From the NCBI RefSeq assembly GCF_900104895.1, contig NZ_LT629742.1, positions 3,410,001 to 3,474,000 on the forward strand: a stretch of DNA of 64,000 nt, read 5' to 3'. Made by a program: the position numbers and the translations under genes. Of the stretch, positions 48,417 through 56,370 are shown piece after piece. The notes beneath the pieces are model-generated. The model had not been told where the DNA came from and ran no database searches. It saw only the letters and a list, made by a program, of their open reading frames with translations. The DNA comes from Microterricola viridarii (lineage in GTDB: Bacteria > Actinomycetota > Actinomycetes > Actinomycetales > Microbacteriaceae). Position 1 is the first letter of the stretch. The number at the start of each line of letters is the position of its first letter.

Positions 48417-49399
48417 GCGCGCACCCGGTTCCCTACGACCCGGAGCTCGTCGCCGGCCTGGCCGGCTTCCTCGAGCTGGTCGAGCGCATCCCGCTGCGCG
48501 CGGACACGGTCCTCGCCAACCGGGAGCACTTCACCACGATCATCCCGCCGATGGCCGCGCAGGTCGGTGAGCTGGCGGTCGACTGGGAGAACCGGGTCAT
48601 CCCCGGCCCGGCCGGCGCCCCCGACGTCGAGGTCACCGTCGTGCGGCCGCGGCGCGCACCCGGCGCCGCCCCGGCCGAAGCCGCCCCCGGCGTGCTCGGC
48701 ATCCACGGCGGCGGCCTCGTGCTCGGCACGCGCTTCTTCGGCACCGGCGAGCTCATCGACCTCGCGCTGCGCCACGGCGTCGTCGGCGTTGCGGTCGAGT
48801 ACCGGCTCGCCCCCGAGCACCCGGGAACAGCCGCCGCGGAGGACTGCTACGCCGCCCTCGAATGGTTCGCGGGCCATGCCGCCGAGCTCGGCGTCGACCC
48901 CGAGCGGATCATCGTCTCCGGCGCCAGCGCCGGCGGCGGCCTGTCGGCGGCCGTCGCGCTAATGGCCCGCGACCGCGGCGGCCCCGCTCTGGCCGGGCAG
49001 CTGTTGAACTGCCCGATGCTCGACGACCGCAACGAGACCGTGTCGAGCCGGCAGTACGACGGCCTCGGCGCCTGGGACCGCAACAGCAACGACACCGCCT
49101 GGAGCGCGGTGCTCGGAGAGCTGCGCCACAGCGACGCCGTCTCGCCCTATGCGGCACCCGCGCGGGCCACCGATCTCGGCGGGCTCCCGCCCGCCTACAT
49201 CGAGGTCGGCGCCGCCGAGGTGTTCCGCGATGAGGACGTCGACTACGCGCTGCGCATCTGGGCGGCGGGCGGCCAGGCCGAGCTGCACGTCTGGGCCGGC
49301 GCCTATCACGGCTTCTCCGGCTTCTCCCCCGACGCCATCGTGTCGCAGGCGGCGCTCGCCGCCCGCGACAGTTGGATCCGGCGCACGCTCGGCCTCTGA
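48413..49399 (+). CDS. HSL-type alpha/beta hydrolase (esterase), copy 2
   Basis: A 328-residue tandem paralogue of the preceding esterase, with HGGGLVLG, YRLAPEHPG, the nucleophile in SGASAGGGLSAA, VFRDEDVDYA and the catalytic His in GAYHGFSGF. The GASAGG variant differs from its neighbour's GGSAGG, and the two differ most at the N-terminal cap, so they probably accept different esters. It overlaps the upstream gene (ATGA). A palindrome follows before the MFS gene. Confidence 0.92.
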   Translation: MSAHPVPYDPELVAGLAGFLELVERIPLRADTVLANREHFTTIIPPMAAQVGELAVDWENRVIPGPAGAPDVEVTVVRPRRAPGAAPAEAAPGVLGIHGGGLVLGTRFFGTGELIDLALRHGVVGVAVEYRLAPEHPGTAAAEDCYAALEWFAGHAAELGVDPERIIVSGASAGGGLSAAVALMARDRGGPALAGQLLNCPMLDDRNETVSSRQYDGLGAWDRNSNDTAWSAVLGELRHSDAVSPYAAPARATDLGGLPPAYIEVGAAEVFRDEDVDYALRIWAAGGQAELHVWAGAYHGFSGFSPDAIVSQAALAARDSWIRRTLGL

Positions 49400-49427
49400 G
49401 CCGCGCGTGCGGCGGGTCGCCGCCCAA

Positions 49428-49453
49428 CGGATGCCGCCGGCCGGCGGCATCCG
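49428..49453. repeat. 26-bp perfect palindrome between esterase and MFS genes
   Basis: CGGATGCCGCCGG (49428-49440) followed directly by its exact complement CCGGCGGCATCCG (49441-49453). It lies 28 bp after the esterase stop and 25 bp before the MFS start. It may be an intercistronic mRNA structure or a terminator with partial read-through. Each arm contains the over-used word GGATGCC. Confidence 0.7.
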
Positions 49454-49477
49454 CCACCTCCTCCGATTCGGAACCCC

Positions 49478-50695
49478 ATGACCGCCACCGCCCCTGTCCG
49501 CACCATGAGCGTGCGTCGCAGCGTGCTCGTGCTCGGCGCCCTCGAAGCCTTCGGGCCGCTCTCGATGGACCTGTACATGCCGACCCTGCCCCAGCTGGCG
49601 GCGTCCCTCGACACCAGCGACACCCTCGCCCAGTCGACGATGTCGGTCTGCATGATCGGCCTCGGCCTCGGCCAGCTCCTCGCCGGCCCGCTCAGCGACC
49701 GCTTCGGGCGGCGCCGGCCGCTCCTCGTCGGGGTCGCCCTGTTCGCGCTGTTCTCGCTCGCCTGCGTGTTCGCGCCGACGATCGAGGTGCTGCTCGTCGC
49801 GCGGCTGCTGCAGGGGCTCGCCGGCTCGGCCGGCATCGTGCTGAGCCTGGCCATCGCGCGCGACATGTACAGCGGGGTCGAGCTCTCGCGCATGCTCTCG
49901 CTGCTCGCCCTGGTCGGCGCCTCAGCCCCGATCATCGCGCCGGTGATCGGCGGCCAGCTGGCGCTGTTCATGGACTGGCGCGGCATCTTCGGGGTGTTGG
50001 CCGGCATCGGCGTCGCCCTGTTCGTGCTTGCGTTCACCAGCTTGAAGGAGACGCTGCCGCACGGGGCACGGCACGGCGGCGGGTTCGGCACGACGATGCA
50101 GCATTTCGGCGCGCTCGCCCGCGACCGGCTGTTCGTCGTGATGCTCATCGTCTCGGCGGCCGGCGGGGTGGCGTTCTTCACCTATCTCTCCATGTCGAGC
50201 TTCGTGCTGCAGGGCGAGTTCGGGCTGACCCCGCAGCTGTTCAGCGTGTTCTTCGCCGTCAACGCCCTCGCTAACATGGGCGGCGCGCAGCTCAGCCGGC
50301 TCCTCGTGCGCCGGCTGGGCCCCGTGCGGATGTATCTGACCGGGCAGACCGCGACGGCACTCGCCGCCGTGGCGATGCTCATCGTCGTACTCTCCGGAGC
50401 CGGCGTCGTCGGCGTGCTCATCGTGCTGGCCGTCTTCCTGTTCAGCTCGGGCGTTGGCGGGCCCAACGGCACGACCCTGGCACTCGGCGGGCATGCCGAG
50501 CGGGCCGGAACGGCATCCGCCGTGCTCGGCACCGCCATGTTCGTCGTCGGGCCCATCGTCGCCCCGCTGGCCGCGCTCGGCGGCGCCACGGCGCTGGCCA
50601 TGTCACTGACGGTGGCGATCTCCGCGGTCATCGCCACGACTCTCGCTCTGACGGTCGTGCGCCCGATGCTGCGGGGCGTCACCGTCGACCACTGA
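49478..50695 (+). CDS. Bcr/CflA family MFS transporter
   Basis: A 405-residue drug/metabolite:H+ antiporter-type protein with 12 membrane segments. The Bcr/CflA motif SMDLYMPTLPQLA near residues 28-40, GPLSDRFGRRRPLLVG (loop 2-3) and RLLQGLAGSAG are typical. It follows the esterases on the same strand after a 78-bp gap with a palindrome, so expression may be lower. It probably exports a toxic substrate or intermediate of the pathway. Confidence 0.92.
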   Translation: MTATAPVRTMSVRRSVLVLGALEAFGPLSMDLYMPTLPQLAASLDTSDTLAQSTMSVCMIGLGLGQLLAGPLSDRFGRRRPLLVGVALFALFSLACVFAPTIEVLLVARLLQGLAGSAGIVLSLAIARDMYSGVELSRMLSLLALVGASAPIIAPVIGGQLALFMDWRGIFGVLAGIGVALFVLAFTSLKETLPHGARHGGGFGTTMQHFGALARDRLFVVMLIVSAAGGVAFFTYLSMSSFVLQGEFGLTPQLFSVFFAVNALANMGGAQLSRLLVRRLGPVRMYLTGQTATALAAVAMLIVVLSGAGVVGVLIVLAVFLFSSGVGGPNGTTLALGGHAERAGTASAVLGTAMFVVGPIVAPLAALGGATALAMSLTVAISAVIATTLALTVVRPMLRGVTVDH

Positions 50696-50730
50696 CCGTC
50701 GCTCCTGGTCACCGTTGAGGAGGCGCCGCT

Positions 50731-50796
50731 CTCTTCGCGCAACGTCAACTGCTGTGCAGACGCGGTCAATCCCGCCGCGGGACGCCGACCTATCGT
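50731..50796 (+). promoter_or_regulatory. Aldehyde dehydrogenase promoter with 21-bp-spaced direct repeats
   Basis: CTCTTCGCGCA (50731-50741), GTCAAC (50744-50749), GTCAAT (50765-50770), then TATCGT (50791-50796), in exactly the spacing of the moaF promoter. The amine oxidase promoter has the same geometry with weaker sequence match. Confidence 0.7.
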
Positions 50797-50827
50797 GGGT
50801 GCAGACCGGACTCATAGTGGAGGATCC

Positions 50828-52240
50828 ATGCACAACTACGACACACTTCTCGCGGCGATCACGCCGCAGGCTGGCCCGGCGCGCGAGGTCCATGATCCCG
50901 CAACCGGCGCGCTGATCGGCACCGCCCCGGTGCAGGACGTCGCCGACCTCGAGTCGGCGATCGACCGCGCGGCGGCGGCGCAGCCCGCCTGGGCCGCGCT
51001 CGGCGACGAGGAGCGCAGCGCGCTCCTGCACCGGGCGGCCGATGCGATCGAGGCTGCGGCCGAGCCGCTCGCCGAGCTGCTCTCGCGTGAGCAGGGCAAG
51101 CCGCTCAACGGCCCGAATGCGCGCTTCGAGGTGTCCGCCTGCGCAGTCTGGCTGCGCACCGCCGCCGACACCCCGCTGCCCGTCGAGGTCATCGTCGACG
51201 ACGGCGAGAACTACGCCGAGATGCACTACCGGCCGATCGGCGTCGTCGGCGCCATCGCGCCGTGGAACTGGCCGATGATGATCGCCATCTGGCAGATCGC
51301 GCCGTCGCTGCGGATGGGCAACACGGTCGTCGCGAAGCCGGCCGAGACCACGACGCTCTCGGGCCTGGCGCTCGTCGCCGTCATGAACCAGGTGCTGCCG
51401 GAGGGCGTGCTGAACATCGTGGCCGGCCCCGGCCGCACGGTCGGTGACGCCCTCACGAAGAGCCCCAAGGTCGGCAAGATCATGTTCACCGGCTCGACGG
51501 ATGTCGGCAAGCGCATCATCGAGGCCAGCGCGAACAACGTGACGAGGCTGACCCTCGAGCTCGGCGGCAACGACGCCGGCATCGTGCTGCCCGACGTGGA
51601 CGCCGCGGCCATCGCCGCCGACCTGTTCTGGGGCGCATTCATCAACACGGGCCAGACTTGCGCCGCGCTCAAGCGCCTGTACGTGCACGACGACGTCTAC
51701 GACGAGGTGCTGGAGCACCTCGTCGCCTTCGCGAAGAGCATGCCGATGGGCGTCGGCCTCGACGAGGCAAACGTGCTCGGCCCGGTGCAGAACCGCGGCC
51801 AGTACGAGATCGTCGACCGGCTCGTCGAGTCCGCGAAGGCCTCCGGTGCGCGGGTCGTGCTCGGCGGCGACCCTGACCACGACGCGGTCGGCAACTTCTA
51901 CCCGACGACGATCGTCGCCGACATCGACCCGCACAATGACCTCGTGCTGGAGGAGCAGTTCGGCCCGGCGCTGCCGGTGATCCGCTACACCGACCTGGAC
52001 GCCGTGGTGGGCCTCGCCAACGAGCTCGAGTTCGGCCTCGGCGCCTCGGTCTGGTCGGCCGACCGGGACGCGGCGCGCCAGATCGCGGCCCGCCTGCAGG
52101 CCGGAACGGTGTGGATCAACTCGCACGGCGGGCTGCACCCCATGGTGCCGTTCGGCGGGGCGAAGCAGTCCGGCTACGGCCGCGAGTTCGGCGTGGAGGG
52201 CCTCAAGGCCGTCGCGGAGCCGCAGGTGGTCAGCGGCTAG
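50828..52240 (+). CDS. NAD(P)-dependent aldehyde dehydrogenase
   Basis: A 470-residue aldehyde dehydrogenase. IAPWNWPMMIAIWQIAPSLRMGN carries the conserved substrate-channel/NAD region (IAPWNWP), MFTGSTDVGKRI the NAD loop, LELGGNDAGIVL the catalytic Glu and NTGQTCAALKRLYV the catalytic Cys. GTGGAGG precedes the ATG at 50828. Its promoter shares the direct-repeat design of the amine oxidase and moaF promoters, so I infer that it oxidises the aldehyde made by the amine oxidase, as FeaB does in enterobacteria. A hairpin follows 47 bp after the stop. Confidence 0.93.
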   Translation: MHNYDTLLAAITPQAGPAREVHDPATGALIGTAPVQDVADLESAIDRAAAAQPAWAALGDEERSALLHRAADAIEAAAEPLAELLSREQGKPLNGPNARFEVSACAVWLRTAADTPLPVEVIVDDGENYAEMHYRPIGVVGAIAPWNWPMMIAIWQIAPSLRMGNTVVAKPAETTTLSGLALVAVMNQVLPEGVLNIVAGPGRTVGDALTKSPKVGKIMFTGSTDVGKRIIEASANNVTRLTLELGGNDAGIVLPDVDAAAIAADLFWGAFINTGQTCAALKRLYVHDDVYDEVLEHLVAFAKSMPMGVGLDEANVLGPVQNRGQYEIVDRLVESAKASGARVVLGGDPDHDAVGNFYPTTIVADIDPHNDLVLEEQFGPALPVIRYTDLDAVVGLANELEFGLGASVWSADRDAARQIAARLQAGTVWINSHGGLHPMVPFGGAKQSGYGREFGVEGLKAVAEPQVVSG

Positions 52241-52286
52241 TTGCTCCTCCCCCACAGGTTGAGAGCAGCGTAGCCTGAGGGCATCA

Positions 52287-52334
52287 CACGAGAACCTCCG
52301 CCATCGATCGACTCGATCCGCGGAGGTTCTCGTG
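52287..52334 (+). terminator. Terminator after aldehyde dehydrogenase gene
   Basis: CACGAGAACCTCCGC (52287-52301) and GCGGAGGTTCTCGTG (52320-52334) form a perfect 15-bp stem with an 18-base loop, 47 bp after the stop codon. Confidence 0.65.
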
Positions 52335-52420
52335 TCCCGGGCTCCTCATGCCAACGCCGGCCGGCCCACGTCGCCTGGTCCGCTCGTCATCGAAAACGTC
52401 CGGGCGAGGCCCCGGCCGCC

Positions 52421-52482
52421 CATCCATTACGCGAAAAGTGCGCCACCTGCAGAGCGGTGGCGCACTTTTCGCGTAATGGATG
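52421..52482. repeat. 27-bp perfect inverted repeat
   Basis: Left arm 52421-52447 and right arm 52456-52482 are exact complements over 27 bp with an 8-base loop (TGCAGAGC). The core ACGCGAAAAGTGCGCCACC contains an A-run unusual in this GC-rich DNA. It lies about 150 bp beyond the ABC ATPase stop. It might be a terminator, a small RNA, or a mobile palindromic element; no flanking direct repeats or transposase are visible. Confidence 0.75.
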
Positions 52483-52635
52483 CATCGCGTGCAGGCGGCG
52501 GCCCGTCGCCCGCGCACGCGACGTCAATGGCCAGAGAACAGCGAGCCCGACACAAGCCGGGGCGCGTTCGCGCGTCCCGGCGACGAGGTGGGGCCGGCTG
52601 GATGGAGCGGCCCCGCCTCTGTCTCGGACGGCTGC

Positions 52636-53475
52636 CTACACGGCCGCGGATTCCTGTCGCAGCTCCAGCCAGGCCTGGCGCCGCTCGGCTTGGCCGGCCG
52701 GGTCGGCGATCGGGGACGCCGTCAGCAGGCGGCGGCTGTACGCGTGCTGCGGTTCCCGAGTGATCTGCTCGCCATCACCGGTCTCCACGAGGTTTCCCCG
52801 GTACATCACGGCGACCCGGTGGCAGACCCGGCGCACGACACCGAGGTCGTGTGAGACGAAGAGGTAGGACACCCCGGTGTCCCGCTGCAGCTCGATGAGC
52901 AGTTCCAGGATCGTCGCCTGGGTCGTCAGGTCGAGCGCGCTCACCGGCTCGTCGCAGATGATCAGCCGCGGGCGCCGCACGAGGGCACGCGCGATCGCGA
53001 TGCGCTGCCGCTGCCCGCCGGAGAACTCGCTCGGGTACCGCTCGAGCACGTTCCGGGGCAGGCTCACCCGGTCGAGCATCTCGGCCACCAGGGATTTCGC
53101 CTCGCGCTTGCCGGTGCCCGCGGTGGCGAGCGGCTCGGCGAGGATGTCCCCGATGGTCATGAGCGGGTCGAGCGAGCCGTACGGGTCTTGGAAGACCACT
53201 TGGATGTCGGAGGCGAGTGCACGCCGCTCGCGCCCCTTCGCGTGGGTGATGTCGCGCCCGTCGAAGGAGATCCGACCGCCGGCGACCGGGACGAGGCCGA
53301 GAATGGCCTTGCCCAGGGTGGACTTGCCCGACCCCGACTCACCGACCAGTCCGACGCACTCCCCCGCACCGACGGCGAGGGACACCTCGTGCAGCACGCG
53401 CGCAGGCTTGCGCCGCGTGCCGTACTCGACGACGAGGTCGTTCACCTCTAGCAGGGGCTTGGTTGTCGCGCTCAT
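52636..53475 (-). CDS. Oligopeptide-type ABC transporter ATP-binding protein (DppF/OppF-like)
   Basis: A 279-residue ATPase. Walker A is GESGSGKSTLGK (about residues 44-55), the signature is EFSGGQRQRIAIARAL, Walker B is LIICDEPVSALD, and the switch His is in FVSHDLGVV. The C-terminal tail (EPQHAYSRRLLTASPIADP) is typical of the peptide/nickel subfamily. It overlaps the upstream fused permease-ATPase gene by 4 bp and is the last gene of the operon. It energises import together with the ATPase domain of that fusion. Confidence 0.94.
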   Translation of the reverse strand: MSATTKPLLEVNDLVVEYGTRRKPARVLHEVSLAVGAGECVGLVGESGSGKSTLGKAILGLVPVAGGRISFDGRDITHAKGRERRALASDIQVVFQDPYGSLDPLMTIGDILAEPLATAGTGKREAKSLVAEMLDRVSLPRNVLERYPSEFSGGQRQRIAIARALVRRPRLIICDEPVSALDLTTQATILELLIELQRDTGVSYLFVSHDLGVVRRVCHRVAVMYRGNLVETGDGEQITREPQHAYSRRLLTASPIADPAGQAERRQAWLELRQESAAV

Positions 53476-55358
53476 GCGCGCACCTCCTTCAGTTCGGCCT
53501 CGGTGGCGGCATCCGCCGCGCTGCGGGCTGCGTGGTCTGCAGCGGCGTGCCCGGCAGCGGATGACGCGGCGGCTGCGTGCAGCCGGTCGAGCTCCGACCG
53601 GCTCTCTGCTCCGTCCAGCGACGCGGCGATGAGTTCGCGGGTGTACTCGCTCCGCGGCGCGGAGAAGATCTGGGCGGCTTCGCCGATCTCCTCGATCGAG
53701 CCGCCCCGCATCACGACGACGCGGTCGCAGATGTCGGCGACGACGCCGAAGTTGTGGGTGACGATGATGAGCGCCATGCGGTACTCCCGCTGCAGCTCGC
53801 GCAGCAGTTCGAGAACCTCCGCCTGCACCGTCACGTCGAGCGCGGTCGTCGGCTCGTCGGCGACGAGCACAGACGGTTTGCCCGAGATCGCGCCGGCGAT
53901 GAGCACTCGCTGGGCCATGCCGCCGGAGAGCTCGTGCGGGTAGGAGCGCATCACCGCGGCCGGATTGGCGATGCCGACGCGCTCAAGCATGGCGAGGGCA
54001 CGAGCCTTCGCCTCGGTGCGGCTCATCCGGTGCACGCTGCGCAGCGGCTCGGTGAGCTGGTGGCCGATCGTGAATGAGGGGTCGAGGTTCGTCATCGGCT
54101 CCTGTGGCACGTAGCCGATCTCGTGGCCGAGCAGGCGCGCACGCTCCGTGCGGCCCAGCGCGGTGACGTTCTGGCCGCCGATCCAGATCGCATCGGCCGT
54201 GTAGGAGCCCGACTTCGGCAGGAGGTCGAGCAACGAGAACACGGTCTGGGATTTTCCGGAGCCGGACTCGCCGACGATGCCGAGCACCTCGCCGGGCGCG
54301 ACGTCGAGGGTGATGCCGTGCACGACCTCGACCGGGCCCCCGGCGGTGGCGTAGGTCACGCGCAGGTTCTCCAGCTGCACCGCCGATTCGACGGCCACGT
54401 GCGAGATGGAGCCGGTGGTCGTGGATGTCGCATTCGCCGGCCGCGTCGCGGTCTCGGCCGAGCGCGACCGGCGCCGGCTGCGCGAGAGCACCGGCGTCTT
54501 GACGCTGATCACGTCGGCCAGCGTGGAGCCGAGCACGGCGAGCGCGGCGATCGTGATGCCGAGGGCGAGGGAGGGCCAGAGCAGCAGCAGCGGGTCGGTG
54601 CGCATCACGCGGAAGCCCTCGTTCATCATCGCGCCCCACCCGGGGGTGGTGCCGCCGCCGATGCCGAGGAACTGGAGCCCGGCCTGCATTCCCATCGCCA
54701 TGCCGGCGGTCAGCGCCGACTGGATGATGATGGGCGCGTAGACCTGCCGAATGATGTGCCGCCCCATGATGCGGGTGTTGGAGAGACCGGACACCCTGGC
54801 CGCGTCGACGTAGGCCTCGTTGCGCACCGAGAGCACGGTGGAGCGGGTGAGCCGGAAGTAGCCGGGCGCCATGAAGACGCCAATCGTGACCATGAGGATG
54901 TTGAAGCTGTTGCCGGAGTTCGCGGCGACGATGAGCAGGATGATCATGCCGGGCACGGACTGCAGCGCGTCGCTGACCCAGGTGCTGATGCGGTCGGTGG
55001 CGCCGCCGAGGTAGCCGGCGGCGAGGCCGGCGGGCACGCCGAGACCGACGGCGACGACGATCGCCAGCATGGCGCCCCAGAGCGTGATCTGCGTGCCCCA
55101 GATGAGGCGGCTGAGCACGTCGCGCCCGGTGGTGTCGCCGCCGAGGGGGTGCTCGGGGCTCGGCAGCGCGCGGCTGAGCGAGAGGTCGACGAAGTTGGGG
55201 TCGTGCGGCGCGAGCCACTGCGCAAACACCGCGACGAGAACCACGAGCACGAGCACCCCGAAGGAGATCGCGCCGGCTGGGCGCCGCAGGAGGCGGAGGA
55301 AGGCCGAGCCGCGGCGCACGCCGCGGGTGTCGATGTTGTCGGTGAGCGGAGAGGTCAT
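53472..55358 (-). CDS. Fused ABC permease (DppC-like) and ATP-binding protein (DppD-like)
   Basis: A 628-residue fusion. Residues about 1-300 are a DppC-type permease with the N-terminal membrane segment FGVLVLVVLVAVFAQWLAP, the HPLGGDTTGRDVLSR motif, and the EAA loop (YVDAARVSGLSNTRIMGRHI). Residues about 345-600 are an ATPase with Walker A GESGSGKSQ, signature LSGGMAQRVLIAG and Walker B VLVADEPTTALD. A Ser/Thr/Arg-rich linker joins them. The C-terminal tail is Ala-rich. The start at ATG 55358 overlaps the DppB-like stop by 4 bp. Such fusions occur in actinobacterial peptide/opine importers. Confidence 0.93.
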   Translation of the reverse strand: MTSPLTDNIDTRGVRRGSAFLRLLRRPAGAISFGVLVLVVLVAVFAQWLAPHDPNFVDLSLSRALPSPEHPLGGDTTGRDVLSRLIWGTQITLWGAMLAIVVAVGLGVPAGLAAGYLGGATDRISTWVSDALQSVPGMIILLIVAANSGNSFNILMVTIGVFMAPGYFRLTRSTVLSVRNEAYVDAARVSGLSNTRIMGRHIIRQVYAPIIIQSALTAGMAMGMQAGLQFLGIGGGTTPGWGAMMNEGFRVMRTDPLLLLWPSLALGITIAALAVLGSTLADVISVKTPVLSRSRRRSRSAETATRPANATSTTTGSISHVAVESAVQLENLRVTYATAGGPVEVVHGITLDVAPGEVLGIVGESGSGKSQTVFSLLDLLPKSGSYTADAIWIGGQNVTALGRTERARLLGHEIGYVPQEPMTNLDPSFTIGHQLTEPLRSVHRMSRTEAKARALAMLERVGIANPAAVMRSYPHELSGGMAQRVLIAGAISGKPSVLVADEPTTALDVTVQAEVLELLRELQREYRMALIIVTHNFGVVADICDRVVVMRGGSIEEIGEAAQIFSAPRSEYTRELIAASLDGAESRSELDRLHAAAASSAAGHAAADHAARSAADAATEAELKEVRA

Positions 55359-56296
55359 TTCACACGCGCCTTCGGATTGACCCACCCGAGCAGGATGTCG
55401 AGCAGGAAGTTGATGATGACGACGAAGATCACGGTGATCACGGTGATGCCGAGCAGCATCGGGATGTCGCCGTTCTGCGACGAGGACTGGGTCAGCGGCC
55501 CGATGCCGGGCAGGGCGAAGATCTGCTCGACGATGATCGCGCCGGAGAGCAGGCCCACGAACATGAGCGCGAGGATCGTGAGCGACGCCGGCGCGGAGTT
55601 GCGCAGCAGGTGCACCACGATCCGCCAGGGTGGCAGGCCGCGGCTGCGCAGCGTGCGCATGTAGTCCTGGCTGTCGGCCTGGATGATCGCGTTCCGCAGC
55701 TGCTCGGCGATCATCACGATCGCGCCGAGCGCGAGGGCGATGGCCGGCAGGGTGATCGACTGCAGCCATCCGGGGATGGACTCGCCCGGCTGGACGTAGC
55801 CGACGGCGGGGAACCATTTGAGCTGCACGGCGAAGGTCATCACGAGCACGAGGGCGACCCAGAATCCCGGGAGCGCGAAGAGGATGACGGCGCCGGCCTT
55901 GACGACCTTGTCGATCCAGGTGTTGGGGCGGAGGCCGGCGAGCACGCCGAGGGTGCCGCCGAGGATCGCGGAGAGCAGGATCGACACCGTGACCACGGAG
56001 AGGGTGACGGGCAGCTTCAACGCGATCTGCTTGCCGACCGGTTGGAAGTTCTTCCAGGAGGTGCCGAAGTCGCCTTGGAGCAGGTTCGTCAGCCACTCGA
56101 AGTACTGCACGAGCAGGGGGCGGTCTGTCCCGATCTTCTGGGCGAGGGCTGCCTGCGCCTCGGGGGTGGCCGCGCTGCCGAGCAGGCCGAGGGTGGGGTC
56201 TGGGATCGCGGCGTAGGCGAGGAGGAAGGTGGCGGTCGCTACGGCAAACAGCAGGATCGCGCCAGAGACGAGCCGCTTGAGCGTGAAGGTGAGCAT
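55355..56296 (-). CDS. ABC transporter permease (DppB-like)
   Basis: A 313-residue inner-membrane permease. N-terminal TM segment MLTFTLKRLVSGAILLFAVA followed by the extracytoplasmic region; DFGTSWKNFQPVGKQIALKLPVT in outline carries the DppB signature (GDFGTSW). The EAA motif reads SQDYMRTLRSRGLPPWRIVV. AGGAGATCC precedes the ATG at 56296. It pairs with the permease half of the fusion gene to form the channel. A hairpin separates it from the upstream binding-protein gene. Confidence 0.93.
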   Translation of the reverse strand: MLTFTLKRLVSGAILLFAVATATFLLAYAAIPDPTLGLLGSAATPEAQAALAQKIGTDRPLLVQYFEWLTNLLQGDFGTSWKNFQPVGKQIALKLPVTLSVVTVSILLSAILGGTLGVLAGLRPNTWIDKVVKAGAVILFALPGFWVALVLVMTFAVQLKWFPAVGYVQPGESIPGWLQSITLPAIALALGAIVMIAEQLRNAIIQADSQDYMRTLRSRGLPPWRIVVHLLRNSAPASLTILALMFVGLLSGAIIVEQIFALPGIGPLTQSSSQNGDIPMLLGITVITVIFVVIINFLLDILLGWVNPKARVK

Positions 56297-56331
56297 CGGA
56301 TCTCCTGGATCGATTCGGGGTGGAGATGGGT

Positions 56332-56363
56332 GGGGTGGGGCCGCGCTTGCGCGGCCCCACCCC
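56332..56363 (-). terminator. Hairpin between binding-protein and permease genes
   Basis: GGGGTGGGGCCGCGC (56332-56346), TT, GCGCGGCCCCACCCC (56349-56363) is a perfect 15-bp stem starting 8 bp after the binding-protein stop. Such structures protect or partly terminate the first cistron so that the binding protein is made in excess over the membrane parts. Confidence 0.75.
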
Positions 56364-56370
56364 GTTGTCG

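Larger units (their letters stand above)
52241..52635. other. 395-bp intergenic region with two large hairpins
   Basis: This gap between the convergent aldehyde dehydrogenase and ABC ATPase genes contains the 15-bp-stem hairpin (52287-52334) and a 27-bp-stem hairpin (52421-52482). The remaining DNA is GC-rich with no gene I can support. Confidence 0.7.
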
